A stretch of 64,000 nt of DNA from Neorhizobium galegae (GTDB lineage Bacteria; Pseudomonadota; Alphaproteobacteria; Rhizobiales; Rhizobiaceae). The notes under the pieces are model-generated. The model was not told the origin of the DNA and ran no database searches. It saw only the letters and a program-made list of their open reading frames with translations. Location of the stretch: contig NZ_CP090095.1 of assembly GCF_021391675.1 (NCBI RefSeq), positions 1,617,501 through 1,681,500 of the forward strand, given 5' to 3'. Position numbers and translations under genes: made by a program. Positions 19,227 through 27,758 of the stretch are shown piece after piece; the stretch's first letter is position 1, and every line of letters begins with the position of its first letter.

Positions 19227-20612
19227 TCAGTAGAGGCCGTAGGCGCGGGGCTTCGCCGCCGTCCGCCGCTGGCTGATCGGCTGCGGCCTTGTGATGGAGG
19301 CCTGTGCTTCAGCCACCCGCTGCACCGGCTGGGTGACGGTGATGAAATCGGTGCCGTCGCCGGTATCCTGGCCGATGCCCTGATCGTTGATCGTCAGAGA
19401 CGAGCCGTCGCTGATCAGCGTTTCGATCCGGTCGCGGATATCGGCCGGGATCTCGATGCGGGCGAGGGCCTGCGCGGCGGCGCCTGGTGCATAGGGATCG
19501 TCGGCGACCGTGATCTCGAGCCGCTGCTTCATCGCAGCGCTGAGGCCGTTGGGAACCGTTACGCTGTGCCATTCGGCCGTCTCTTCCTTGCGCTCGACCT
19601 TGTCGACGCTGAAGAAATGCGTGCCGAGCGCGATTTCGGGATCCTTGATGCCGACCGGAGCCTCGAACAGCGGCTGGAAATTCTGGCGCACCATGATCTG
19701 GCCCATCGGCGGGCGCGGCTTGCCGGCGGTCTCGTACAGGGAGGCCAGGAATTCCGGCGTCACCAGCGCGCCCTTGGGCGAAAGGTTCTTCCAGCGCTTG
19801 AACCCGGCAATCGCGCTGCGCGTCATCGGTCCGGCGAACCCGTCGCCGCCGCCGGTGTCGAAACCCAGCTGCTGCAGCAGGATCTGGGCGTCCATCAGCG
19901 TCTCGCGATCGCCTCGGCGAGTGATGAGGATACGCAGCGGCGCGACGTCTTCCGTCGCGGCAGCGGCCGGCTTGGTCGTCGCCGGCCCCGCGTCGGTCGT
20001 CGGATGGACGATCGACGGGTTGTTCGGAACTAGGTTCATCGCCACTTCGACCGGCTTGGAACCGACCGGTTTGGAGCTGCTGCCGATCGACGAGGTCCTG
20101 AGCTGCACGTCGGAAAGCAGCGGCCCGGTCGGCAGCGGCTTGCGCGGCAGGAACAGGTTGGCGCTCTCGATCAGTTGCGGCACCACCGGCGCATCGGTGA
20201 TGATCACATGCGCGCCGCGCTCGGTCATCTGGAAGAGCGATTTGGCAAACGCGCCCGGCATGCGCACGCAGCCATGCGAGGCCGGATAGTTCGGCACGCT
20301 GTTCGACTCGTGAAGCGCGATGCCAGACCAGGTCAGGCGCTGCATCCACGGCATGGGCGCGTTCGAATAGAGGTTGGATTCGTGATATTTCTGCTTTTCG
20401 AGGACCGAAAAGATGCCGCTCGGCGTGGTGTGGCCGTCTTTGCCGGTCGACACCTTCGAGGTGGTCACGACATTTTCCCCGTCATAGACGACGAGCGACT
20501 GCTTGTCCTTGGAAACGATGATTTGCAGCGTGCGGGCACCTTCCGCAAAAGCCGCATGCGACAGCATGGTCGCAGACAAAAGACCTAACCCGAACACCAG
20601 GCGACGCAACAT
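19227..20612 (-). CDS. L,D-transpeptidase with peptidoglycan-binding domain
   Basis: 461 residues from the ATG at 20612, chosen because GGGG lies 8-11 bases before it and because the protein then opens with a clean signal peptide (LRRLVFGLGLLSATMLSHAAFA). It makes 3-3 peptide cross-links, or attaches proteins, in the periplasmic cell wall. The YkuD catalytic motif is HES...NYPASHGCVRMP with the nucleophilic cysteine. A peptidoglycan-binding domain lies at about residues 240-285 (AQILLQQLGFDTGGGDGFAGPMTRSAIAGF). A CtrA-type half-site lies about 90 bases upstream. Confidence 0.9.
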   Translation of the reverse strand: MLRRLVFGLGLLSATMLSHAAFAEGARTLQIIVSKDKQSLVVYDGENVVTTSKVSTGKDGHTTPSGIFSVLEKQKYHESNLYSNAPMPWMQRLTWSGIALHESNSVPNYPASHGCVRMPGAFAKSLFQMTERGAHVIITDAPVVPQLIESANLFLPRKPLPTGPLLSDVQLRTSSIGSSSKPVGSKPVEVAMNLVPNNPSIVHPTTDAGPATTKPAAAATEDVAPLRILITRRGDRETLMDAQILLQQLGFDTGGGDGFAGPMTRSAIAGFKRWKNLSPKGALVTPEFLASLYETAGKPRPPMGQIMVRQNFQPLFEAPVGIKDPEIALGTHFFSVDKVERKEETAEWHSVTVPNGLSAAMKQRLEITVADDPYAPGAAAQALARIEIPADIRDRIETLISDGSSLTINDQGIGQDTGDGTDFITVTQPVQRVAEAQASITRPQPISQRRTAAKPRAYGLY

Positions 20613-20699
20613 GACCGACCCCATACGCAATACATGGACCGGCACATTAGCGTAGGAGGTTTAAGGAAGGTTATCCGCGGCGCGAGTAGTTTTAACGTT

Positions 20700-20707
20700 A
20701 TGGTTAA
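20700..20707 (-). promoter_or_regulatory. Possible CtrA half-site upstream of the L,D-transpeptidase gene
   Basis: The minus strand reads TTAACCAT, an 8-mer associated with CtrA binding in Rhizobiales. A second TTAA lies eight bases away (20692-20695), one base longer than the ideal N7 spacing. The site is about 88 bases upstream of the transpeptidase start, a sensible operator position for a cell-wall gene under cell-cycle control. Confidence 0.35.
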
Positions 20708-20721
20708 TAACGGATCACATT

Positions 20722-22014
20722 TCATTGATCCCGGCGGCGGCTTCCGAAAGTATATCCGGTCTCGACCGCGGCCTTGCCGAACTTGTCGCGCAGCTTGTCC
20801 ATCGCCGCTTCCGCGGCCGCGCGGCGGCCGGCCTGGCGGTCGACGAGGTCGGGCGGATCGGCAAGCGTCGGGTCGCCGAGATCGGTGACACCGATGCCCA
20901 GTAGGCGGAATTTCGTGCCGTCGGTCTCGCGTTCCATCAGCGACAGACCGGTGCGGAAAATGCGGTCGGCGAGCTGCGTCGGGTCCTCCAGCCGCTTGTT
21001 GCGGGTGCGGCTCTTGAAATCGGCGGTCTTCAGCTTGAGAACGACGGTCTGCCCGGCGATGCCATGTTTCTTCAGCCGCGCCGAAACCTTTTCGGAAAGC
21101 CGGCGCAGGATCGGCACTAGGTCGTCGTAACGAGATATGTCGTCGAAGAAGGTTGTCTCGGCCGAAACGCTCTTCGCGGCGTCGTTTATATGCACTTCGC
21201 GATCGTCGATGCCGCGCGAAAGCCGATAGAGCCGCTGGCCCATCGTGCCGTAGCGGCGCATCAGGTCGGCCTCCTGCATCGTCTGGAGCTGGCCGATCGT
21301 GCGGATGCCGTCCGCCTCCAGCGTCGCGTTGAACGCCTTGCCGACGCCCCAGATGGTGGTGACCGGCCGCGCCGCCAGGAATTCCAGCGCCTCCTCCTGG
21401 CCGATCACCGAAAAGCCGCGTGGCTTCTGAAGATCCGAGGCGACCTTGGCGAGAAACTTGCAATAGGAGAGGCCGACCGAAACGCTGATGCCGATCTCGT
21501 CCTGCACCCGCTTGGCGAACTTGGCGAGAATTCGCGCCGGCGGGGCGTGGTGCAGCCGTTCGGTGCCGGCGAGTTCGAGGAAGGCCTCGTCAATCGACAG
21601 CGGCTGAACCAGCGGCGTCAGATCGTGCATCATGGCGCGCACCTGCCGCCCGACGGTCACATATTTCTCCATGTTCGGCGGGATCACGACGGCATCCGGG
21701 CAGAGTTCCAGCGCCTTGAACATCGGCATCGCCGAGCGCACGCCGTTGATGCGGGCGATATAACAGGCCGTCGAGACGACGCCGCGCTTTCCGCCGCCGA
21801 TGATCACCGGCTTGTCGGCGAGTTCCGGATTGTCGCGTTTTTCGATCGTCGCGTAGAAGGCGTCACAATCGATATGCGCCAGCGTCAGCGCGTAGAGTTC
21901 CTTGTGATAGACGAGGCGCGGGCTGCCGCAGGCGCGGCAACGGCGCACTTCCGCCTTCTGCTCCGCAAGGCAGTCGCGACAGAAGCCGGGTGTCTTGTCA
22001 GGCGTAGGCGTCAT
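20722..22014 (-). CDS. dinB: DNA polymerase IV (Y-family, SOS-inducible)
   Basis: 430 residues from the ATG at 22014; a TTG four codons upstream overlaps the LexA box and is less likely. It is an error-prone translesion polymerase. The catalytic motif [18 protein letters not shown] and the palm motif [12 protein letters not shown] are present, followed by the HhH and little-finger domains. An N-terminal extension of about 40 residues has two CxxC pairs (CRDC, ten residues, CRAC), suggesting a small zinc knuckle not found in E. coli DinB. A canonical alphaproteobacterial LexA site sits just before the start. Confidence 0.94.
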   Translation of the reverse strand: MTPTPDKTPGFCRDCLAEQKAEVRRCRACGSPRLVYHKELYALTLAHIDCDAFYATIEKRDNPELADKPVIIGGGKRGVVSTACYIARINGVRSAMPMFKALELCPDAVVIPPNMEKYVTVGRQVRAMMHDLTPLVQPLSIDEAFLELAGTERLHHAPPARILAKFAKRVQDEIGISVSVGLSYCKFLAKVASDLQKPRGFSVIGQEEALEFLAARPVTTIWGVGKAFNATLEADGIRTIGQLQTMQEADLMRRYGTMGQRLYRLSRGIDDREVHINDAAKSVSAETTFFDDISRYDDLVPILRRLSEKVSARLKKHGIAGQTVVLKLKTADFKSRTRNKRLEDPTQLADRIFRTGLSLMERETDGTKFRLLGIGVTDLGDPTLADPPDLVDRQAGRRAAAEAAMDKLRDKFGKAAVETGYTFGSRRRDQ

Positions 22015-22020
22015 GGCAGA

Positions 22021-22035
22021 GAACAAAGATTGAAC
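22021..22035 (-). promoter_or_regulatory. LexA (SOS) box of dinB
   Basis: GAAC at 22021-22024, seven bases, GAAC at 22032-22035; on the dinB strand this reads GTTC-N7-GTTC, the exact consensus for LexA of Rhizobiaceae and other alphaproteobacteria. It lies 7-21 bases upstream of the dinB ATG, where bound repressor would block initiation. The GNAT gene starting at 22092 is divergent and could share the control. Confidence 0.8.
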
Positions 22036-22091
22036 ACTGCGACGTTAAGGCCTAAGCTCGTGAGTCACAAGGGAGCGCGGAGAGGTTTGAC

Positions 22092-22673
22092 GTGGATATC
22101 GATCTTCGTTTCGAGCCTGTGACGGCGGAGCGCTGGAAGGATTTCGAAATGCTGTTCGGTGCCCAGGGCGCCTTCTGTCACTGTTGGTGCGTCGCGTTGC
22201 GCCTGCCCCATGCGGTGCGCACGAAGATGCAGCCGCAGGAGCGGAAGGACCATATCCGGGGCCGCATAGCTGCCGGTCCGCCACCCGGCATTCTGGCCTA
22301 TTCGGAGAGTGAACCGGTGGCCTGGGTGCAGGTGGGACCGCGCCACGACGTGCCGCAGTTCAATTCGCCGCGCACCGTTTCGCGCCCGCTGGAGGAGGCG
22401 GATGCAGCCAATCCTTCTGTCTGGGCGGTCAGCTGTTTTTTCCTAAAGCCGAAGCTCAGGGGCAAGGGACTGAGCCACCGTCTGCTGTCCGGCGCAGTGG
22501 AATACGCTCGGCTTATGGGAGCGCGTTTCGTCGATGCCTGTCCGATCGATCACGTGAAGCAGTCGAAATCGGTGACGTTGTGCATCGGCTCGACGGCGAT
22601 CTTCGACGCAGCCGGCTTCGGCGTGGTGGAGCGCCGCAAGGACGGACGGCCGCTGATGCGGCTGGAACTTTAG
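22092..22673 (+). CDS. GNAT family N-acetyltransferase
   Basis: 193 residues with a GTG start preceded by GGAGAGG. The acetyl-CoA pocket pattern LKPKLRGKGLSHRLLSGAVEYARLMGA (residues about 117-143) is the GNAT Q/RxxGxG/A motif in the form RGKGLS. The N-terminal half contains FCHCWCV, a Cys/His-rich stretch seen in a subgroup of these proteins. The substrate is unknown. It is divergent from dinB with 77 bases between the starts, so the LexA box could affect it. Confidence 0.8.
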   Translation: MDIDLRFEPVTAERWKDFEMLFGAQGAFCHCWCVALRLPHAVRTKMQPQERKDHIRGRIAAGPPPGILAYSESEPVAWVQVGPRHDVPQFNSPRTVSRPLEEADAANPSVWAVSCFFLKPKLRGKGLSHRLLSGAVEYARLMGARFVDACPIDHVKQSKSVTLCIGSTAIFDAAGFGVVERRKDGRPLMRLEL

Positions 22674-22676
22674 ATG

Positions 22677-23327
22677 TCAGGCGGCTTTGGGCTGGATATG
22701 GCTACGGATCAGCTCGGCGGCATGACCCCAGTCGGTTGCCCGGACGATGCCTTCGGCGGGTTTCGGCGCAAGCAGATGCAAGGGCGAGTCGGGCATCATG
22801 TGGAGGAGGAGGCACTCAGTGACATGATCCCGTACCGAGTGAAGATTGTGCGCCATGTCGTCGATAAAGACGGAAGGCAGGGGGCGCCCGGCATGCAGGC
22901 GCTGCATGATCGGTCCCTTCGGCTCTTCGCTGGCGATCATCGGGAAGGTGAGGCCGATCTGGTCGAGAAGCCGGCGGCGGTGCTCCCGATAACGCGGCGG
23001 CATCGCGGTGAGGAACACGACGTCGGCATCCTGCGACAGCGTTTCGAGCGTCTGAACGACCAGGTCGGTGGGGATCTGCCAGTTTTCCTGGGCCTCGAAG
23101 AAAGCCTCGATCAGCCGGCGCACATCAGGGTGCTCGAGCGCGATCTGGGTCTCGATGGAGACGATATTGCCGGTGAGCCGGAACGAGCGCGGCAGCAGTT
23201 CATGACCTTCGCCGCGCAGAAAGTCCTGGAAAGGGGCAACGAAATGCAGCACCACGTCGTCGACATCGCAGACGACGAGCGGCCGGTCGCCGAGGCGCAC
23301 ATGGGAAAGGTCGAGGATCTCGGTCAT
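22677..23327 (-). CDS. HAD-like hydrolase of unknown substrate
   Basis: 216 residues from the ATG at 23327; longer in-frame starts run into the upstream gene. The N-terminal motif VVCDVDDVVLHF has the DxDx(T/V) arrangement of HAD phosphohydrolases, with Val in place of the usual Thr/Val position. Later motifs include VVFLTAMPP (motif II, Thr) and SVFIDDMAHNL (motif IV, paired Asp). The start follows the DUF3572 stop by one base, so the two are translationally coupled. The substrate cannot be told from sequence. Confidence 0.72.
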   Translation of the reverse strand: MTEILDLSHVRLGDRPLVVCDVDDVVLHFVAPFQDFLRGEGHELLPRSFRLTGNIVSIETQIALEHPDVRRLIEAFFEAQENWQIPTDLVVQTLETLSQDADVVFLTAMPPRYREHRRRLLDQIGLTFPMIASEEPKGPIMQRLHAGRPLPSVFIDDMAHNLHSVRDHVTECLLLHMMPDSPLHLLAPKPAEGIVRATDWGHAAELIRSHIQPKAA

Positions 23328-23328
23328 C

Positions 23329-23637
23329 TCAATAATCGCCGGAATCGAGCCCGGGGCCGGAATAGTGATGCGAGGCTGCTGCCACGGCTTCAGGCTTTGT
23401 ATCCGTCGCCTCGCAGAAGGCCAGCAGCGTCGGCTCATGCCCCATCAGGAAATCGATCATGCCGGCGAGAAAGCCCGGATCGTTTACCGCATTGCGCATC
23501 TGGTTGGGCTGTACGCCGGAAAGGGCGAGGAATCGGCCCAGCATGTCGGGTTCGTTGGCGAGCCATCCGAGAATGGCGGCCGCGGTCTCTTCCGCCTGGG
23601 GTCTGCCGTTTCGAGTATTACCGGGGTCGCGCCGCAT
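23329..23637 (-). CDS. DUF3572 family protein
   Basis: 102 residues. The pattern AAAILGWLANEPDMLGRFLALSG followed by DPGFLAGMIDFLMGHEPTLLAFCE matches the small alphaproteobacterial DUF3572 family. It is predicted to be helical and soluble. Function is unknown. It immediately precedes the HAD-like gene, with one base between stop and start, and is divergent from divK. Confidence 0.75.
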   Translation of the reverse strand: MRRDPGNTRNGRPQAEETAAAILGWLANEPDMLGRFLALSGVQPNQMRNAVNDPGFLAGMIDFLMGHEPTLLAFCEATDTKPEAVAAASHHYSGPGLDSGDY

Positions 23638-23769
23638 TGTCCGCCGAGTTACCTCTTTTTCAACTAAATGGCTTTACCGTGCCTGATAGGCGCTCTGTGG
23701 AATCGGCCGTTCCGGGAGCTTATATACTGAAGGCACTCATGCAAGCCGGGATTTAAGGAACGGATCGCT

Positions 23770-24141
23770 ATGCCCAAACGGGTCATGATCGTCGAGGACA
23801 ACGAGCTGAACATGAAGCTCTTCCGCGACCTGATCGAAGCATCGGGATACGATACCATCCAGACCCGCAACGGTATGGAAGCACTTGATCTTGCACGAAA
23901 ATATCGCCCAGACCTGATTTTGATGGACATCCAGTTGCCCGAGGTTTCGGGTCTGGAAGTCACCAAGTGGCTGAAGGAAGACGATGAACTGCACGTCATT
24001 CCGGTGATCGCGGTGACCGCCTTTGCCATGAAGGGCGACGAGGAACGCATTCGCCAGGGCGGTTGCGAGGCCTACGTCTCGAAACCCATCTCGGTGCCGA
24101 AGTTTATCGAGACAATTAAAACATATCTCGGCGACGCGTGA
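23770..24141 (+). CDS. divK: Cell-cycle response regulator DivK
   Basis: 123 residues, a single receiver domain with no output domain. The phospho-acceptor is Asp53 in [13 protein letters not shown]; the acidic pocket (VEDNELN), the switch Thr in [12 protein letters not shown] and Lys in YVSKPIS are all present. In alphaproteobacteria DivK controls the DivJ/PleC kinases and, through DivL-CckA, the activity of CtrA. An AAGGA site precedes the start. It is 16 bases upstream of pleD, as in Caulobacter and rhizobia, so the pair forms an operon. Confidence 0.96.
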   Translation: MPKRVMIVEDNELNMKLFRDLIEASGYDTIQTRNGMEALDLARKYRPDLILMDIQLPEVSGLEVTKWLKEDDELHVIPVIAVTAFAMKGDEERIRQGGCEAYVSKPISVPKFIETIKTYLGDA

Positions 24142-24157
24142 AAACGGGACGGACCTC

Positions 24158-25528
24158 ATGACGGCGCGGATACTGGTAGTCGACGATATTCCGGCGAATG
24201 TGAAGCTGCTCGAAGCGAGGCTTCTGGCTGAATATTTCGACGTCCTGACCGCCGACGACGGCTACAAGGCGCTGGCGATCTGCGACAGCACGCATGTGGA
24301 CCTGATCCTGCTCGACATCATGATGCCCGGCATCGACGGTTTCGAAGTCTGCGAGCGGCTGAAGGCCAATCCGCGCACCGCCCATATTCCGGTCGTCATG
24401 GTCACCGCGCTCGACCAGCCTTCGGACCGCGTGCGCGGCCTGAAGGCCGGCGCCGACGACTTCCTGACCAAGCCCGTCAACGACCTGCAGCTCATTTCGC
24501 GCGTGAAAAGCCTGGTGCGGCTGAAGACGCTCAGCGACGAGCTGCGCATCCGCGCCGACACCGCCAGCAATATCGGGCTGGAAGACATGCTCAAGGGTGC
24601 CGACGGCCGCGAAGAGACGGCCCAGGTCCTGCTCGTCGATGGCCGCGCGAGCTCGCAGGAGCGCATCATCAAGGCGTTGAAGCCTGTTGCCGGCGTCATT
24701 GCCATGTCCGATCCGCAGGCAGCACTTTTCGAGGCGGCGGAGAGCCCGGTCGATCTGGTGATCGTCAACGCCAATTTCGACGAATACGATCCGCTGAGGC
24801 TCTGCTCGCAGCTGCGCTCGTTGGAGCGCACTCGCTTCCTGCCGCTGCTGCTGGTGACCGAAATGGGCGCCGACGATTTGATCGTGCGTGCGCTCGACCT
24901 CGGCGTCAATGACTATATCGTCCGGCCGATCGATCCGAACGAACTGGTGGCCCGCGTGCTCACCCAGATCAAGCGCAAGCGCTACAACGATCGCCTGCGC
25001 ATGAGTATGCGCCAGACCATCGAGCTTGCCGTCACCGACGGGCTGACTGGCCTCAGCAACCGGCGTTATCTCGACAATCACCTCAAGGTTCTGTTTAACC
25101 GGGCTGCCGCACGCTCCCGGCCGCTGTCCGTCTGCATCACCGATATCGACCGCTTCAAGTCGGTCAACGACGCCTACGGTCACGATGCCGGCGACGAGGT
25201 GCTGAGGGAGTTTGCAGCCCGCGTCCGCTCGACCGTCAGGGGAGCCGATCTTGCCTGCCGTTACGGGGGTGAGGAATTCGTGGTCGTCATGCCCGATACC
25301 GACGCTACGTCGGCGGCCGTGATTGCCGAACGGCTGCGCAGTATCATCGAGAGCCAGCCGTTCCATCTGAAGACGGCCGGTATCATGCTCAATATCACCG
25401 CCTCGCTCGGCCTTGCCTGCAGCACGCAGGGCGCCGAAACGCCGGAGCAGCTCCTGAAGCAGGCCGATCGCGCGTTGTACGAAGCGAAAAACGGCGGGCG
25501 CAACCGGGTGGTTGCCGCAGCCGCGTAG
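24158..25528 (+). CDS. pleD: Diguanylate cyclase response regulator PleD
   Basis: 456 residues with two receiver domains and a GGDEF domain. The first receiver has phospho-acceptor Asp53 (LLDIMMPGIDGF) and Lys105 in TKPVND; the second (about 155-270) lacks the full set of acidic residues and probably serves in dimerisation. The active site is GGEEF at residues 370-374 and the product-inhibition site is RGAD at 361-364. It makes cyclic di-GMP, coupling the cell cycle to development or motility. It follows divK by 16 bases. Confidence 0.96.
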   Translation: MTARILVVDDIPANVKLLEARLLAEYFDVLTADDGYKALAICDSTHVDLILLDIMMPGIDGFEVCERLKANPRTAHIPVVMVTALDQPSDRVRGLKAGADDFLTKPVNDLQLISRVKSLVRLKTLSDELRIRADTASNIGLEDMLKGADGREETAQVLLVDGRASSQERIIKALKPVAGVIAMSDPQAALFEAAESPVDLVIVNANFDEYDPLRLCSQLRSLERTRFLPLLLVTEMGADDLIVRALDLGVNDYIVRPIDPNELVARVLTQIKRKRYNDRLRMSMRQTIELAVTDGLTGLSNRRYLDNHLKVLFNRAAARSRPLSVCITDIDRFKSVNDAYGHDAGDEVLREFAARVRSTVRGADLACRYGGEEFVVVMPDTDATSAAVIAERLRSIIESQPFHLKTAGIMLNITASLGLACSTQGAETPEQLLKQADRALYEAKNGGRNRVVAAAA

Positions 25529-26040
25529 AGAATCAGCAGATCCTGAAATTCCTCTCCGCCTTCGCCGAACGGCGAAAACACCGAGAAAAAAGCATCCGGT
25601 CCCCAGTTATTTTTGAGTGGAACCCAACTTTTTGCAGGTGCTAATTAATGGAAGAATTTCATGAACAGCCGTCAGTTAATGGGACTGCTGCAGCGCATCC
25701 CAGAAATTTCGAATGTATCCGCGCACTCTCAGATTTGCTGACAGAGAATAGCTATTGGTATTGGCTTTAAGTTTTTTGCATACCTGAGAAGATAGACAGT
25801 GCTCGCCAAGGATGTGCTTGAAACTTGGAAGGCCTTTCTAAGGGCTAGATCAAAGTAAGCGCATGAGGCGCCGGGAATAACTTTGGATTTATGCCAGAAA
25901 AAACGGAAAAATATGAGTAGCGGCCGCCGATTTTAACCAACAACAGTGAAGGATTCGGTTCGAGATTAAGATTGTGTTGATTTTCTTTTCGTTTTGCGCA
26001 ATTTTGGCCGCGACCAGACAGTGTACCCGAAATGGTACAT
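25529..26040. other. AT-rich intergenic stretch downstream of pleD
   Basis: This stretch is clearly poorer in GC than the flanking genes and carries no credible ORF. The longest ATG-led frames, such as the 26-codon one at about 25661, lack ribosome-binding sites. A small hairpin TTCGCC-gaac-GGCGAA lies just after pleD but has no T-run. It may be decayed or transferred sequence, or the promoter region for the small RNA candidate that follows. Confidence 0.45.
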
Positions 26041-26044
26041 AGAT

Positions 26045-26193
26045 ACCCCATGATGCTCAGGTCCGCCGCATCTCCTGGGTCGTGGGGTCGGTCGACTGGC
26101 AGGCATACCAAAGCGGTTCCTCGTGCCGTGATTGCAGGCTGGTCGACCCCCATTTGAAAGCGCCGCTTCCAGGCCTCTGGAGCGGCGCTTTTC
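26045..26193 (+). ncRNA. Candidate structured small RNA convergent with rpmG
   Basis: The segment ends in a very strong hairpin with a T-run (26157-26193), although pleD stops more than 600 bases upstream and no plus-strand gene lies between. Internal complementarity supports a folded RNA: GGTCGAC near 26091 can pair with GTCGACC near 26142, and TGGGGTCG with the following CGACCCC. A possible -10 (TAGATA at 26040-26045) has no clear -35. The 5' end is uncertain. The palindrome GTACC-cgaaat-GGTAC lies just upstream. Confidence 0.45.
26157..26193 (+). terminator. Rho-independent terminator (plus strand)
   Basis: Stem AAAGCGCCGCT (26157-26167) pairs perfectly with AGCGGCGCTTT (26181-26191), 11 base pairs, with a loop that can itself pair (CCAG/CTGG). 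TTTTCC follows on the plus strand. It probably ends the candidate small RNA. Confidence 0.7.
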
Positions 26194-26247
26194 CATTTCT
26201 ACGCAACCTGTCGTATTGTGGATCACCCCGGCAGGGTGAGGCCCAAA

Positions 26248-26282
26248 AGAAAAGGCGCCTAGCCTTATCGGCCGGCGCCTTT
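26248..26282 (-). terminator. Rho-independent terminator of rpmG
   Basis: AAAGGCGCC (26251-26259) pairs with GGCGCCTTT (26274-26282). On the minus strand the stem is followed by TTTCTTTT. It begins 23 bases after the rpmG stop and so ends the rpmG transcript. Confidence 0.75.
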
Positions 26283-26304
26283 CGAAAACCCTCGGATCAA
26301 GGCC

Positions 26305-26472
26305 TTACTTGATCTTGGTTTCCTTGAATTCAACGTGTTTCTTGGCGACCGGGTCGTACTTGGTCTTGGTCATCTTGTCGGTCATCGTGCGGCTGTTCTT
26401 CGTGGTGACGTAGAAGAAACCGGTGTCAGCCGTCGACAGCAGCTTGATCTTGATGGTCGTAGCTTTCGCCAT
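26305..26472 (-). CDS. rpmG: 50S ribosomal protein L33
   Basis: 55 residues, the standard L33 length. The product begins [20 protein letters not shown], continues with [21 protein letters not shown], and ends in [10 protein letters not shown], all typical of the family. It is part of the large ribosomal subunit near the E site. This version has no zinc-binding CxxC pairs, so it is the zinc-independent form. A terminator follows it. It lies 91 bases downstream of the MFS gene and may have its own promoter. Confidence 0.97.
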   Translation of the reverse strand: MAKATTIKIKLLSTADTGFFYVTTKNSRTMTDKMTKTKYDPVAKKHVEFKETKIK

Positions 26473-26563
26473 GGTGTTCTGCCTCTAAGAAAAAATGAAG
26501 CCGCGGACGCGGGTTGGGTCCACGGCGAAATCTGGCGCGAAATTACAAATCGCGCCCGAAAAG

Positions 26564-27748
26564 TCAACTCCGTTTTGACCGGAAAAGCATTCGGCAGATG
26601 GAAACCAGCACATAGAAGCCGAAGAATCCCGCCAATGCCCAGGCAAAACCGTCATTGCCGGCGATATCGATGGCCGCGCCGATGCCCTGCGGGCCGGCAA
26701 CCGTACCGACCGCATAACAGAAGATGAAGGCTGCGTTGGCGGCGGCGAGGTCGGCTCCGCTGAGCCGCGATCCGAGATGCGCCAGGCCAACGGTATAGAG
26801 GCCGGAGACGCAACCGCCCCAGAAGAACAGGACCACGGCCATCATGATCCAGTTCTGGATCAGGAAGGGCAGTGCAAGCGATCCCGCGACGCCCAGCACC
26901 GCCATGGCGGTCAGCAGTGGCCGCCGATCCCTCAGCTTGTCGGAATAGAGGCCGAGCGGGATCTGGAAGGCCATATTGCCGATGCCCATCACCGTCAGCA
27001 GCAGCGCGGCCTGCTGCTCGGTCAGCGCCGAACGAATCGCATAGATCGGGAACAGTGACAGCCCGCCCGCCGAAACCGCGCCGAAGGCGAATACCGCCGC
27101 CGTCGCTGTCGGAACGAGGAAGATGTAGTGGAAGAAGTGCCGGTCCGGCTTGGTGTCCAGCACGGGGCTTTCATTGCGGGCGATGAAGATCGGGATGATC
27201 GCCAGCATGATGATGGCCGCGCCGACCAGGAAGGGCAGGACGCCGTCGCTGCCGAGCGCGGAGAAGAGCAGGGGGCCGATCGCGAAGCCGATGGCGAGCA
27301 CCGTGGCATAGATGCCGAGAACGAGCCCACGGCGTCGTGGAGGGGCCGCCTCGTTGATCCAGAATTCCGACAGGATGAACAGCGTCGTCGTCGCGCCGTG
27401 GAAGGTGAAGCGCAGCGGGAACCACATCCAGAAGGCATCCGCGTAATAAAAGCCGATGGCGCTGATGGCAGCGACGAGCACCGCGAACATCATGGTTCGC
27501 GCCACGCCGCAGTCGTGGGCGATCTTCGTGGTGATCGGCGCGGCGGCCATGGAGGCGACGCCGGCCATGGCGGCGTTGAGGCCGATCAGGGTGGAGGAAA
27601 TGCCGCGCTTTTCAAGAATGATGCTGAGGAGCGGCAGGCCGAGGCCGATGGCGATGCCCACTGCACTGATGGCGGATATGGCGGCGATCAGCGATGGCCA
27701 GTGAATCTTGTCGACATGGCCGTTGGCGTCTGTCGTCGGCTGAGCCAT
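26564..27748 (-). CDS. MFS transporter
   Basis: 394 residues with 12 hydrophobic segments and a central cytoplasmic loop near residue 190. The motif between helices 2 and 3 is degenerate (AAPITTKIAHDCGVAR), and the repeat of it in the second half reads GLYSDKLRDRRPLL, the classical MFS loop. The overall pattern resembles the YcaD/UMF-like group of drug or metabolite exporters, but the substrate cannot be assigned. It follows the NUDIX gene by 10 bases on the same strand. Confidence 0.85.
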   Translation of the reverse strand: MAQPTTDANGHVDKIHWPSLIAAISAISAVGIAIGLGLPLLSIILEKRGISSTLIGLNAAMAGVASMAAAPITTKIAHDCGVARTMMFAVLVAAISAIGFYYADAFWMWFPLRFTFHGATTTLFILSEFWINEAAPPRRRGLVLGIYATVLAIGFAIGPLLFSALGSDGVLPFLVGAAIIMLAIIPIFIARNESPVLDTKPDRHFFHYIFLVPTATAAVFAFGAVSAGGLSLFPIYAIRSALTEQQAALLLTVMGIGNMAFQIPLGLYSDKLRDRRPLLTAMAVLGVAGSLALPFLIQNWIMMAVVLFFWGGCVSGLYTVGLAHLGSRLSGADLAAANAAFIFCYAVGTVAGPQGIGAAIDIAGNDGFAWALAGFFGFYVLVSICRMLFRSKRS

Positions 27749-27758
27749 TCAATATTCC

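Noticed and set aside
25615..25650. GGAAC after pleD as a possible general-stress (EcfG) promoter
   Set aside because: The second half of the motif (CGTT at 16-17 bases) is missing.
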